Assembly: GCF_046600735.1 (NCBI RefSeq)
Contig: NZ_JBJMAW010000014.1
Span: forward strand, 1 to 64,000
Length of the DNA stretch: 64,000 nucleotides
Source of the DNA: Novilysobacter_A longmucuonensis
GTDB lineage: Bacteria; Pseudomonadota; Gammaproteobacteria; Xanthomonadales; Xanthomonadaceae
Direction: 5' to 3'
Both the position numbers and the translations under genes were made by a program. Under the pieces are notes generated by a model. That model saw only the letters and a list, made by a program, of their open reading frames with translations, was not told where the DNA came from and searched no databases. Positions 1 to 7,683 of the stretch are shown here, piece by piece; the stretch's first letter is position 1, and each line of letters opens with the position of its first letter.

Positions 1-1
1 G

Positions 2-1240
2 CCGCTCCCGCCACCACCCCCGAACCCCGCGGCCGCGCCGCGCAAGCCCGCCGCCAGCGCGGAATCGGCCGACGCGACCGTGCGCATCGACGTGCGCCGG
101 CTCGATGCGCTGGTCAACCTGGTCGGCGAGCTGGTGCTGGCGCGCAACCGGCTCAAGACCATCCGCCCGCGCCTGCGCGACGAGCACCTCGACCGCGCGG
201 TGACCGCGCTCGACGGCGCCACCTCGCGCCTGCAATCGGCGGTGATGACCGCGCGCATGCAGCCGGTCGGCCGGGTGTTCTCGCGCTTCCCCAAGCTCAC
301 CCGCGACATCGCCCGCCAACTGCAGAAATCGGTCGAGCTGGACGTGGTCGGCGCCGACACCGAACTGGACCGCAACCTGGTCGAGGCGCTGTCGGATCCG
401 CTGTTGCACCTGGTTCGAAACGCGATCGACCACGGCATCGAGCCGCCTTCGGTGCGCATCGAGGCCGGCAAGCCCGAGCAGGGCCGGGTGCGGCTCAGTG
501 CCCAGCAGGAGGGCGACCACGTCGCGATCGAAGTGCGCGACGACGGCGCCGGCATCGACCCCGACAACATCCGCGACAGCGCATTGCGCAAGGGCCTGAT
601 CGATGCCGAGGCCGCCGCGCGGCTGAGCACCGAGGAGTGCCTGCAACTGATCTTCCTGCCGGGCTTCTCGACCCGCGCCGAGGTCAGCGACCTGTCCGGT
701 CGCGGCGTCGGCATGGACGTGGTGCAGTCCAAGATCCGCGAACTCAGCGGCGAGGTGCAGATCCAGTCCGAGCCCGGACGCGGCACCCGCTTTTTGATCC
801 GGGTGCCGCTGACCCTGGCGATCCTGCCGACCCTGCTGGTGGAGATCGACCAGGACGTCTACGCATTGCCGCTGGTGCGCGTGGTCGAGGTGCTCGCGCA
901 CCATCCGGGCGAGCCGATGTGGGTCGACACCCAACGCGTGCTGGACCTGCGTGAGGAGCCGGTGCCGCTGCTCGGCCTGCGCGACTGGTTGGGCCTGCAG
1001 GAGGCGCCGCTGGCGGACTGCACCAACGTGGTCCTGCAGTCGGGCGAGCAACGCTTCTGCCTGGCGGTCGATCGCGTGCGCGGCCGCGAGGAAGTGGTGA
1101 TCAAGGCGCTGCCGCGCACCCTGCGCGGATTGCCCGGTTACGCCGGCGCCAGCCTGATCGGCGACGGCCGCATGGCGTTGATCCTGGACGTCGACGCGCT
1201 GTACCGGACCGGCGTGCGCGGTGCCGCCAGAACGCTGTAG
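2..1240 (+). CDS. cheA: Chemotaxis histidine kinase CheA, 3' part
   Basis: This is the C-terminal part of the chemotaxis kinase CheA, which autophosphorylates in receptor arrays and passes phosphate to CheY and CheB. The reading frame is open to the window edge, so the Hpt (P1) and CheY-binding domains lie upstream. The visible part begins with a Pro/Ala linker, then the dimerisation helix (VRRLDALVNLVGELVLARNR), the ATPase domain with N-box (LVRNAIDHG), G1 (DDGAGID) and G2 (GRGVGMDVV), and a C-terminal CheW-like domain. The TAG stop is the edge of a downstream hairpin repeat. Family assignment is certain; the N-terminus cannot be judged. Confidence 0.97.
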   Translation, partial: PLPPPPPNPAAAPRKPAASAESADATVRIDVRRLDALVNLVGELVLARNRLKTIRPRLRDEHLDRAVTALDGATSRLQSAVMTARMQPVGRVFSRFPKLTRDIARQLQKSVELDVVGADTELDRNLVEALSDPLLHLVRNAIDHGIEPPSVRIEAGKPEQGRVRLSAQQEGDHVAIEVRDDGAGIDPDNIRDSALRKGLIDAEAAARLSTEECLQLIFLPGFSTRAEVSDLSGRGVGMDVVQSKIRELSGEVQIQSEPGRGTRFLIRVPLTLAILPTLLVEIDQDVYALPLVRVVEVLAHHPGEPMWVDTQRVLDLREEPVPLLGLRDWLGLQEAPLADCTNVVLQSGEQRFCLAVDRVRGREEVVIKALPRTLRGLPGYAGASLIGDGRMALILDVDALYRTGVRGAARTL

Positions 1241-1362
1241 AGCGGAGCTTGCTCCGCTACGCTGAACGCCCCTGAGCGCGACCGCATCGTTCCCGATCGC
1301 GGGCATGGCCCGCTCCTACAACAGCGCGTCGATTCCTGTAGGAGCGCCCCATGGGCGCGAGC
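1237..1362. repeat. REP-like hairpins between cheA and motC
   Basis: Two palindrome types fill the gap. The first, GTAGAGCGGAGC-TT-GCTCCGCTAC, starts inside the cheA stop codon. The second is a head-to-head pair of GTAGGAGCG-type units (stems GCGGGC/GCCCGC and GCGCCC/GGGCGC). No coding sequence was found. They separate cheA from motC and may terminate or process the upstream transcript (inference). Confidence 0.75.
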
Positions 1363-1427
1363 CTTTCCAGCAATTCCGCGATCTCACCCACGGCGCGCTC
1401 CCGCAGTCGAACCAAACGCCTGCGCGC

Positions 1428-1454
1428 TCAAGTAATCCCCCCCGCGACCGTTAA
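1428..1454 (+). promoter_or_regulatory. Sigma-28-type promoter of motC
   Basis: TCAAGTAA, 11 bp, ACCGTTAA resembles the FliA consensus TAAAGTTT-N11-GCCGATAA. It has exactly the spacing found upstream of flgM and fliC in this window. The predicted start of transcription lies within about two bases of the motC ATG, so the mRNA would be leaderless or nearly so. Confidence 0.7.
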
Positions 1455-1462
1455 TTTCCCCA

Positions 1463-2203
1463 ATGGACAGACTCAGTCTCATCGGCGTGGTGCTCGCGAT
1501 CGTCGCCTTGATCGGCGGCAGCGTGCTCAAGGGTGCCGGCTTGTCCGGACTGTGGAATCCGGCCGCGTTTTTGATCGTGATCGTCGGCACCGTCGCGGCG
1601 ATCCTGCTGCAGACCCCGATGGTGACGTTCAGGCGCGCGCTGCGGATCGTGCGCTGGGTGTTCCAGCCGCCGTCGCAGGACCGCAGCGCGGTCATCGGCA
1701 AGATCGTCCAGTGGAGCAGCGTCGCGCGCAAGCAGGGCCTGCTCGGACTGGAGGCGGAGGTGCAGGCGCAGCCCGATCCGTTCCTGCGCAAGGGCTTGCA
1801 GATGGTGGTCGACGGGGTCGAACCCGAGACCATCCGGCAGATGCTCGAGATCGAGCTGGCCGGCCAGGAACACAGCGACCTCGCCGCGGCCAAGGTTTTC
1901 GAGGGCATGGGGATCTACGCCCCTACGTTGGGCATCATCGGCGCGGTGCTGGGGCTGATGGCGGTGATGAAGAACCTCGCCGACCCAAGCAAGCTGGGCC
2001 AGGGCATCGCCGCGGCGTTCACCGCGACCATCTACGGCATCGGCGCGGCCAACCTGATGCTGCTGCCGGTCGCCAGCAAGCTCAAGGGCGTGATCAACGG
2101 GCAGACCCAGGAGCGCGACATGATCATCGAGGGCTTGATCGCGATCGCCCAGGGCGAGAACCCGCGCAACATCGAAGCCCGGCTCAACGGCTTCCTCCAC
2201 TGA
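1463..2203 (+). CDS. motC: Flagellar motor stator protein MotC (MotA family)
   Basis: Inner-membrane stator subunit of the MotA/ExbB family that forms the ion channel with MotD and pushes on FliG. At 246 aa it shows two N-terminal membrane segments, a long cytoplasmic loop, and two further segments around GIYAPTLGIIGAVLGLM and the region near residues 190-215. The N-terminus (MDRLSLIG...LKGAGL) is typical of MotA proteins, which fixes the start, although no Shine-Dalgarno sequence precedes it. It sits 9 bp before motD, as in Pseudomonas motCD. A sigma-28-type promoter lies directly upstream. Confidence 0.95.
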   Translation: MDRLSLIGVVLAIVALIGGSVLKGAGLSGLWNPAAFLIVIVGTVAAILLQTPMVTFRRALRIVRWVFQPPSQDRSAVIGKIVQWSSVARKQGLLGLEAEVQAQPDPFLRKGLQMVVDGVEPETIRQMLEIELAGQEHSDLAAAKVFEGMGIYAPTLGIIGAVLGLMAVMKNLADPSKLGQGIAAAFTATIYGIGAANLMLLPVASKLKGVINGQTQERDMIIEGLIAIAQGENPRNIEARLNGFLH

Positions 2204-2212
2204 CGCCCTGCC

Positions 2213-3295
2213 ATGGCCCGACGTCGCGACCCGCACGCAGATCACACCAACCACGAAGCCTGGGCGATCCCCTATGGCGACCTGGTGACGCTGCTGCTCG
2301 CCTTTTTCGTGGTGATGTACGCGATCTCCTCGGTCAACGAGGGCAAGTACCGGATGATCGCCGATGCGCTGTCCTCGGCATTCGGCGGTCCGCCGCGCAC
2401 GATCGCGCCGGTGCAGTTGGGCGCCACCCAGCCGCGCTCGTTCGACCGGCCCGCGATGCAGACCGCCGCGGCCAAGGCCGGGCCGGCCCCGGTCGACCCG
2501 ATCGCCAACCTGCGCGTGCGCCAGATAGTCGACATGCCGACTTTCGGCCAGCGCAGCGCCAGCGAGGCGCGCGCCGCCGCGGCCGCGGCCCACACCGCCA
2601 GCGACATCGCCGGACGCGACACCGCGCAGTTGCAGGCGCTCGGCCAGCGCATCGAGGATGCGCTGTCGGAACTGGTGCGGCAGAAATTGGTCAAGGTGCG
2701 CCGCGGGGCGACCTTCCTGGAGGTCGAGATCCAGAGCGACATCCTGTTCGCCAGCGGCGTGGCGGTGCCCAACGCCTTTGCCACCAGCACCGTGCGCCGG
2801 CTCGCGGCGGTCCTGCGTGGCGAGCCCAACTCCGTCCGGGTAGAGGGCTACACCGACAACATGCCGATCAAGACCGCGCAGTTCCCGTCGAACTGGGAGC
2901 TGTCGGCCGCGCGTGCGGCCAGCGTGGTGCACGTGATGATCGATGCCGACATCGAACCCGATCGGCTCGCCGTGGTCGGGTTCGGCTCGCACCAGCCGAT
3001 CGCCGACAACGGCAGTGTCGAGGGCCGCAACAGCAACCGCCGGGTGCTGCTGGTGATCCTGGCCAGCCCGCAGGGGCCGGACGCGATCATCGACGAGCTG
3101 CCCCCAATGCTGGCCGATCACGAGACCGGCGCGGACGCGGACACCGCGCAGCGCCATGCCGGAGCCACCCTGCCTGCTCCGCTCGCGCCGGCCGCCGACA
3201 ACGACTCGACCGGCGCCGCCGCGACGCGCCCGCCCCAACCCGTGCTGCCGGTCATCGCCACCGCCGTGCGCACCACCGAAGAGGATGCCGGCTGA
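2213..3295 (+). CDS. motD: Flagellar motor stator protein MotD (MotB family)
   Basis: Stator subunit that anchors the motor to peptidoglycan. The N-terminus (MARRRDPH...) is of the MotD kind. A single membrane helix follows (about residues 20-38) with the ion-binding aspartate, D23, in IPYGDLVTLLLAFF. The OmpA-like peptidoglycan-binding domain covers roughly residues 155-285 (EGYTDNMPI, NWELSAARA, GFGSHQP, NRRV). The C-terminal ~70 residues are a low-complexity Ala/Pro/Thr tail, making the protein longer (360 aa) than usual for MotD. Its TGA overlaps the ATG of the ParA-like gene by one base, so the two are translationally coupled. Confidence 0.95.
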   Translation: MARRRDPHADHTNHEAWAIPYGDLVTLLLAFFVVMYAISSVNEGKYRMIADALSSAFGGPPRTIAPVQLGATQPRSFDRPAMQTAAAKAGPAPVDPIANLRVRQIVDMPTFGQRSASEARAAAAAAHTASDIAGRDTAQLQALGQRIEDALSELVRQKLVKVRRGATFLEVEIQSDILFASGVAVPNAFATSTVRRLAAVLRGEPNSVRVEGYTDNMPIKTAQFPSNWELSAARAASVVHVMIDADIEPDRLAVVGFGSHQPIADNGSVEGRNSNRRVLLVILASPQGPDAIIDELPPMLADHETGADADTAQRHAGATLPAPLAPAADNDSTGAAATRPPQPVLPVIATAVRTTEEDAG

Positions 3296-4074
3296 TGTTG
3301 ATCTGGGCGATCGCCAACCAGAAAGGCGGCGTCGGCAAGACGACCACCTCGCTGTGCCTGTCGCGCAACCTGGCCGAGAGCGGCGAGCGCGTGCTGCTGC
3401 TCGACCTCGACCCGCACGCCTCCCTGACGCGTGCGTTCGAGGTGCCGAGCGCGCCGCCGCCGGCCGGCACCCACGACCTGTTCTCCGGCCACGACCCCGA
3501 CCTGCGCACGCTCGCGCGCGGCACCGCGATCCCCGGGCTGCTGATGGTGGCCGCGCAACCGGCACTGGCGACGCTGGAGCGGCGCGGCGCCACCCAACCC
3601 GGGCTCGGGCTGGCGCTCGGCCGCGCCCTGCATCGCGTGCGCGGGGATTTCGACTACGTGCTGCTGGACTGCCCGCCGACGCTGGGGCTGCTGATGGTCA
3701 ACGCGCTCGCCGCCGCCGACCGCCTGGTCATCCCGACCCAGACCGATCCGCTGGCGCTGCACGGCCTGGCCGACATGCTGCGCACCGCGGAAATGATCGA
3801 ACGCTCGCGCCGGCGCCCGCTGCCACGCCACATCCTGCCAACCCTGTTCGATCGCCGCACCCGCTCGGGGGTCAAGAGCCTGGAGCAACTGCACGATACC
3901 TACGCCGGGCGCGTCTGGCACAAGGCGGTGCCGATGGACACCCGGCTGCGCGACCCGGCCGTGCTGACCGCCGCCGAAGCGCCGACCGGCCGCGGCGCCC
4001 TCGCCTACCGGTCTGCCCTGAGGTGGCTGCTGGACACGGCCGAGAGCGTCAATGCGCGCAAGGAGGCCGCGTGA
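3295..4074 (+). CDS. ParA-family ATPase, ParC-like chemotaxis positioning protein
   Basis: A 259-aa MinD/ParA-type ATPase with a deviant Walker A (KGGVGKTT, residues 10-17), a switch region (LLDLDPHAS) and Walker B (YVLLDCPPTLG). No ParB gene or parS-like site is near, so plasmid partition is unlikely. Gene order cheA-motC-motD-parA-cheW-like matches the Pseudomonas and Vibrio loci where ParC recruits chemotaxis arrays to the flagellated pole. The start overlaps the motD stop (TGATG), and its stop overlaps the next start (GTGA). Function in polar array placement is inferred from context. Confidence 0.88.
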   Translation: MLIWAIANQKGGVGKTTTSLCLSRNLAESGERVLLLDLDPHASLTRAFEVPSAPPPAGTHDLFSGHDPDLRTLARGTAIPGLLMVAAQPALATLERRGATQPGLGLALGRALHRVRGDFDYVLLDCPPTLGLLMVNALAAADRLVIPTQTDPLALHGLADMLRTAEMIERSRRRPLPRHILPTLFDRRTRSGVKSLEQLHDTYAGRVWHKAVPMDTRLRDPAVLTAAEAPTGRGALAYRSALRWLLDTAESVNARKEAA

Positions 4075-4823
4075 GCGACGACGTCATCGACGCCTACCTG
4101 GACGATCTGCTGTCGCCCTCGGCCGCCGAGCACGAGCCGCCGGCGCGGGCAGCGGATGCGGCGAGCGCGGCGGCAGCGGCGGCACCGGCGTCGATCGCGC
4201 ACGCTCCCCCGGACCGCGCGCCGGCCGAATCCGGTCAGCTCGCCGATCCAGAAGCAGCGGTGGCCGAAATGGCCATTGCAGAAGCCCTCCGCATCGAAAG
4301 CCGGCGTACACCGGTGCCCACGCCGGCGGTCGCACCGGAGCCGACCAGCCCGAGCGCCGCACCACCGGCGGCCGTCGGCGCTGGACCGCCCGCCACGCGC
4401 ATCCAGACCGTGCACAACAGCGGCCGCTGGCTACGCATGCGCGTCGGCGTCGACGTCTACGCCTTCGAACTGATGCGCGTCCAGGAGGTGGTCCGCACTG
4501 TGCCGACCCTCGCCATGCGCGGCGCCGCCGCCTCGGTGCTAGGGGTGATGAACCTGCGCGGCCGCATCGTCCCGGTGTTCGACCTGGGCCGCTGGCTCGA
4601 CTCGGGTTTCGTCAGCGCCGACGAGAATTCACGCATCGTGGTGGTTGAACGCGACGACGAGCTGATCGGGGTGCTCGTCACCGCGGTCGAGGACGTGGTG
4701 ACGCTGGGTCGCGAGCACATCGAGCCGCCCCTGGCCAACGGCGATCCCGGTGCCATCCTCGGCGTCGCCCGCACCGGCGGCGCCCCCACGGTACTGCTGG
4801 ACGCTGACGCGCTGTTCGGCTGA
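4071..4823 (+). CDS. CheW-domain protein, ParP-like
   Basis: A 250-aa protein with a long Ala/Pro-rich, probably disordered N-terminal half and a CheW-like domain from about residue 115 (LRMRVGVDVYAFELMRVQEV, NLRGRIVPVFDLG). In Vibrio and Pseudomonas a protein of this layout (ParP) follows the ParA-like ATPase, binds CheA through its CheW-like domain and keeps arrays at the pole. It could also serve as the CheW adaptor, since no separate cheW follows here. The GTG start overlaps the previous stop by four bases. Confidence 0.88.
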   Translation: MSDDVIDAYLDDLLSPSAAEHEPPARAADAASAAAAAAPASIAHAPPDRAPAESGQLADPEAAVAEMAIAEALRIESRRTPVPTPAVAPEPTSPSAAPPAAVGAGPPATRIQTVHNSGRWLRMRVGVDVYAFELMRVQEVVRTVPTLAMRGAAASVLGVMNLRGRIVPVFDLGRWLDSGFVSADENSRIVVVERDDELIGVLVTAVEDVVTLGREHIEPPLANGDPGAILGVARTGGAPTVLLDADALFG

Positions 4824-5047
4824 TCTCCCGGCAAGAGCAAATCCCCCTGCCCCCCTTTTCCAAAGGGGGGAACTGCCATAGCGGTCCGCACTGTTGGAAC
4901 GTGCGCCGCATCAGCTTGCCTGCATTGAGCTCCCTCCCCCGCGTTGAGCTCCTCCCCTGCATTGAGCTCCCTCCTTTGAAAAAGGAGGGTTGGGGAGGAT
5001 TTGCTGTTGCTGTTGCTGTTGCCTTTGCGGTTGCAACACCAATCAAC
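4824..5047. repeat. Repeat-rich non-coding stretch after the CheW-like gene
   Basis: This stretch holds two C/G-rich palindromes (CCCCCCTTTT-CC-AAAGGGGGG near 4850-4870, and CTCCTTT-gaa-AAAGGAG near 4971-4987). Between them are three degenerate 18-19-bp tandem copies of GCATTGAGCTCCCTCC (4922-4977), then a TTGCTG-type simple repeat (about 4999-5035). The first palindrome could end the che-mot transcript. No gene was found. Confidence 0.7.
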
Positions 5048-5198
5048 CCACCTCGCCACCCCACAGACCCCGAAGGGGCGGCGGCCATGGATGGCCGCCG
5101 TTTTCCGACCGAGGCAGGATGCCGAGTCGGAAAATCCCGGCGTCGCCCGCACGGCGAGGTGTTTGAAGTGTCGAGGAAGGGCCCTTCTTTGGTTGGCG
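5048..5198 (+). repeat. Four-hairpin element, copy 1 (truncated)
   Basis: Plus-oriented copy. It runs from CCCCACAGACC through hairpin 1 (10-bp stem, 5079-5088/5091-5100) and hairpin 2 (TTTTCCGAC...GTCGGAAAA) to CCCTTCTTTGGTTGG. It stops before hairpins 3 and 4, where an IS30-like fragment begins. Confidence 0.75.
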
Positions 5199-5287
5199 GT
5201 CTCTAAGCTCAAGTGCATCACTTGGCAAAGAGAACTTGCAATGGGCCAGCACTACGCGCACCTCAGCGCCGAAGAGCGCGGCGTGAT
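5199..5287 (+). pseudogene. Remnant of an IS30-family transposase gene
   Basis: The stretch ends with an ATG at 5240 followed by codons for MGQHYAHLSAEERGVI. The HLSxEER motif is typical of the first residues of IS30-family transposases. After 16 codons the frame runs into the simple-repeat tail of the next four-hairpin element, so the gene is cut short. About 40 bases upstream may be the left end of the insertion sequence. The family call rests on this short motif only. Confidence 0.5.
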
Positions 5288-5517
5288 CAGATCAAGATCA
5301 ACTTCAAGATCAACTTCAAGATCAAGAGCTTCCGCCTGAAGGCGGGTCGCTTTCTTTGACAAGCCCAAAGAAAGTAACCAAAGAAAGGGCTCTCCCCGAC
5401 ACCCCTCCCGTGCGGGCGTGCAGTGGCGCGGGGATTTTTCGACTCGCCATCCGTGGCTCGGTCGAAAAACGGCGGGCATCCATGCCCGCCGCCCTTCGGG
5501 TCTGTGGAGTGACGACG
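5286..5517 (-). repeat. Four-hairpin element, copy 2
   Basis: Minus-oriented copy carrying all four hairpins. Hairpin 1 is at 5470-5479/5482-5491 with stem GGCGGGCAT; hairpin 2 has TTTTTCGAC/GTCGAAAAA; hairpin 3 has CTTTCTTTG/CAAAGAAAG; hairpin 4 is CCGCCTTCAGGCGG. A degenerate AAGATC/AACTTC simple repeat forms its tail (5286-5330). More simple repeats (AACATC, GGATCG) lie on the other side, to about 5600. Confidence 0.8.
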
Positions 5518-5641
5518 TGGATCGGTTGGCGTTGAACATCAACATCAACATCACCGGCAACGGCAACGACTCGGTTTCGATCAGGATCGGGATCGGGAAC
5601 TCGGCACTACGCGTGCTGGAGGCTGCCGAGCAAGCTCGGCA

Positions 5642-6904
5642 CTACGGCGCGGGCGCCTCGGTCTGAGGCGGCGGCTGCACCAGCGGCAGCACTATTCGGA
5701 ACGTGCTGCCGGCACCGGGCTGGCTGGCGACCTCGATGCGGCCGTGGTGCTTGGCGACGATGCGGTATGCGATCGCCAGGCCCAGGCCGGTGCCGCGGCC
5801 GACCGGCTTGGTCGTGTAGAACGGATCGAAGATGCGCTGAAGGGTTTCGTCGGGGATGCCGCACCCGGTGTCGGCAATGCTGATCCAGGCCTCGCCGTCC
5901 TCGCTGCCGGTAGCCAGCACGATCGAGCCGCGCTCGGCGATCGCCTGGCCGGCGTTGATCAGCAGGTTCATGAACACCTGGTTGATCTCCGACAGATGGC
6001 ACTCGACCAGCGGCAACTCGCCGTAATGCTTCTCCACGCGCACCTTGTACTTGAGATCGTTCCAGACGATGTTGAGCGTCGATTCCAACCCCTTGCGCAG
6101 GTCCGAGGGGCGCATCGGCTCGCCTCGGCCGACGTGGGAGAAATCCTTGAGATCCTGCACGATCTTGATGACCCGCTCGATGCCCTCGCGCGACTCGGAC
6201 AGCAACTGCGGCAGGTCGCGGGCGATGAAGTCGATATCCAGCCGGTTGCGCGTGTTCTGCAGCGCCGCGCGCTGCGCGGCAGGGTCGTCGGACTGCAGCG
6301 CCGCGGCGTAGCCATCGAGCAGCGCGAACAATGCGCCGACATACTCCTGCAGCGTGCCCAGGTTGGAGTGCACGTAGCCGATCGGGTTGTTGATCTCGTG
6401 CGCGACGCCGGCGGCGAGCTGGCCGATGGAGGCCATTTTCTCCGACTGCAGCAGCTGCTCCTGGGCGCCGGCCAGGCGGCTGTAGGTCTGCTGCAGTTCG
6501 TCGTGCCGGCGCTGCAGCTCTCGCTCGCGGGCGGCGCGCGCGGAGACGTCGCTCATCACCACCAGCCCACGATGGGTGCCGCCCTGGAGACCGCTGAAGA
6601 CCTTGATCTCCAGCACCAGTCCGGGCTGCGCGGTGGCGACCTCGCCGATCCAGCGGCCGTCGACGCCGGCGGCGTCCCAGGCGCGGTCCGGCACGCACGC
6701 CAGCAGCGCAGCGGGTTCGGCTGTCGGGTCATCCGGGTGCAGGCGCGCGGCGAGCACCTGCGCGGCGGTGTTGGCATGGGTCAGTGCGCCGTCGCCATCG
6801 AGCAGCAACGCCGCGGTGTCGGCCACGGCCAGCGCCCAGAGCAGGTCGTCGCTCCAGGCCGTGTTCGGGCGATCGCCTGAGTGACCAGGCTGTTGTTCGT
6901 TCAT
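5642..6904 (-). CDS. PAS-type sensor histidine kinase in the flgMN operon
   Basis: A 420-aa cytoplasmic histidine kinase with no membrane segment. A PAS-like sensor region spans about residues 20-125 and a coiled-coil linker about 125-158. The phospho-acceptor is H169 in the H-box (QLAAGVAHEINNPIG), and the ATPase domain has N (FMNLLINAGQA), G1 (IADTGCGIPD), F (IFDPFYTTK) and G2 (GRGTGLGLAIA) boxes. Its start overlaps the flgN stop by four bases, so it is last in the sigma-28-type flgM-flgN operon. No response regulator is adjacent. A flagellar role is inferred from co-transcription only. Confidence 0.9.
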   Translation of the reverse strand: MNEQQPGHSGDRPNTAWSDDLLWALAVADTAALLLDGDGALTHANTAAQVLAARLHPDDPTAEPAALLACVPDRAWDAAGVDGRWIGEVATAQPGLVLEIKVFSGLQGGTHRGLVVMSDVSARAARERELQRRHDELQQTYSRLAGAQEQLLQSEKMASIGQLAAGVAHEINNPIGYVHSNLGTLQEYVGALFALLDGYAAALQSDDPAAQRAALQNTRNRLDIDFIARDLPQLLSESREGIERVIKIVQDLKDFSHVGRGEPMRPSDLRKGLESTLNIVWNDLKYKVRVEKHYGELPLVECHLSEINQVFMNLLINAGQAIAERGSIVLATGSEDGEAWISIADTGCGIPDETLQRIFDPFYTTKPVGRGTGLGLAIAYRIVAKHHGRIEVASQPGAGSTFRIVLPLVQPPPQTEAPAP

Positions 6905-7254
6905 CCCACTCCGAGACAGCGCGCCTGCGGGCGGGTGCCCGCTTGTCCACCGGCATCGTACACGCCCGTGGCGTCGACGCGGCCCAGGTGACGCAGGGCC
7001 CAGGTGACTTCGCGGCGGCGCCGCGCGAGCAGCACGCTGTTGGCGCGGTTGAGTTCGCTCAGGGCGGAGACGCGTGCGGTGGCCTCATTGCCCAGCGGTT
7101 GCGACTCGACCTCGCGCAAGGCGACCAGCTTGGCCTGGGTCGAGCTGAGCAGCGCGTCGACATCGTGCTCGAGCAGGGCGCGGCGTTCTTCCTGCAAGGC
7201 ACGTTCGAGCGCCTCCAGCGGAGGGACCGCAGCCTGGTCCGTCACGGCGTTCAT
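6901..7254 (-). CDS. flgN: Flagellar export chaperone FlgN
   Basis: A 117-aa, mainly helical protein of the FlgN family, which escorts the hook-filament junction proteins FlgK and FlgL to the export apparatus. It shows the expected heptad-rich helices (LERALQEERRALLEHDVDAL...) and a divergent C-terminus. Placement directly after flgM, with a four-base overlap, supports the call. The protein itself is poorly conserved, so position carries much of the weight. Confidence 0.85.
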   Translation of the reverse strand: MNAVTDQAAVPPLEALERALQEERRALLEHDVDALLSSTQAKLVALREVESQPLGNEATARVSALSELNRANSVLLARRRREVTWALRHLGRVDATGVYDAGGQAGTRPQARCLGVG

Positions 7255-7562
7255 CGGGTCAGGTCGTTCTCGAAGGCCAGCATGCGCGTGGCGATTTCCT
7301 GGGCGTCGACGCGGTAACTGCCGTCGGCGATCGCACCCTTGATCTCGTCGACGCGGGCCTGGTCGAGCCCCGCCGGGGCGGCGCCGAGCTCGCGCTCCAG
7401 CGCCTGCAGGCCGGCGGCCTCGCCGGTGAGGCGCATGTTGTCGGCCGGCGTGGCGGCGGCCACCGGCTGCGAGCGGTCCTCGCCGGACCGGGCGGCCGCG
7501 GCGGGATTGCCAAGCTCGGCTGGCCGCGGTGGCGGCACGCCGCCGTCGATCTTGCTGGTCAT
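7251..7562 (-). CDS. flgM: Anti-sigma-28 factor FlgM
   Basis: A 103-aa anti-sigma factor that holds FliA inactive until the hook is complete and FlgM is exported. The N-terminal half is disordered and Pro/Ala-rich. The C-terminal sigma-binding region (ARVDEIKGAIADGSYRVDAQ then IATRML) is the conserved FlgM signature. An AGGAGCG ribosome site precedes the ATG, and a near-perfect sigma-28-type promoter lies upstream, giving the usual feedback arrangement. Confidence 0.95.
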   Translation of the reverse strand: MTSKIDGGVPPPRPAELGNPAAAARSGEDRSQPVAAATPADNMRLTGEAAGLQALERELGAAPAGLDQARVDEIKGAIADGSYRVDAQEIATRMLAFENDLTR

Positions 7563-7592
7563 CGCACGCTCCTGATTACTCGGTCGACCACG

Positions 7593-7619
7593 CTAACGGC
7601 GGGGCCGGGCGGAACTTTA
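7593..7619 (-). promoter_or_regulatory. Sigma-28-type promoter of flgM-flgN-kinase
   Basis: Read on the minus strand it is TAAAGTTC, 11 bp, GCCGTTAG, very close to the FliA consensus. Transcription would start about 24 bases before the flgM ATG. Confidence 0.85.
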
Positions 7620-7683
7620 GTGGATTTGTGAACGACCGCACGAATCGGTCCTGCGCCGCCGCCCACGGCGCATGCCTGCCGGC

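Noticed and set aside
1451..3565. 704-codon open frame on the minus strand opposite motC, motD and the ParA-like gene
   Set aside because: High GC content opens long antisense frames. The translation is rich in Arg/His/Gly/Ala with no domain, while the plus strand encodes clear conserved proteins.
3295..4074. ParA-family gene considered as a plasmid or chromosome partition gene
   Set aside because: No ParB gene or parS-like repeats; it is coupled to motD and a CheW-like gene.
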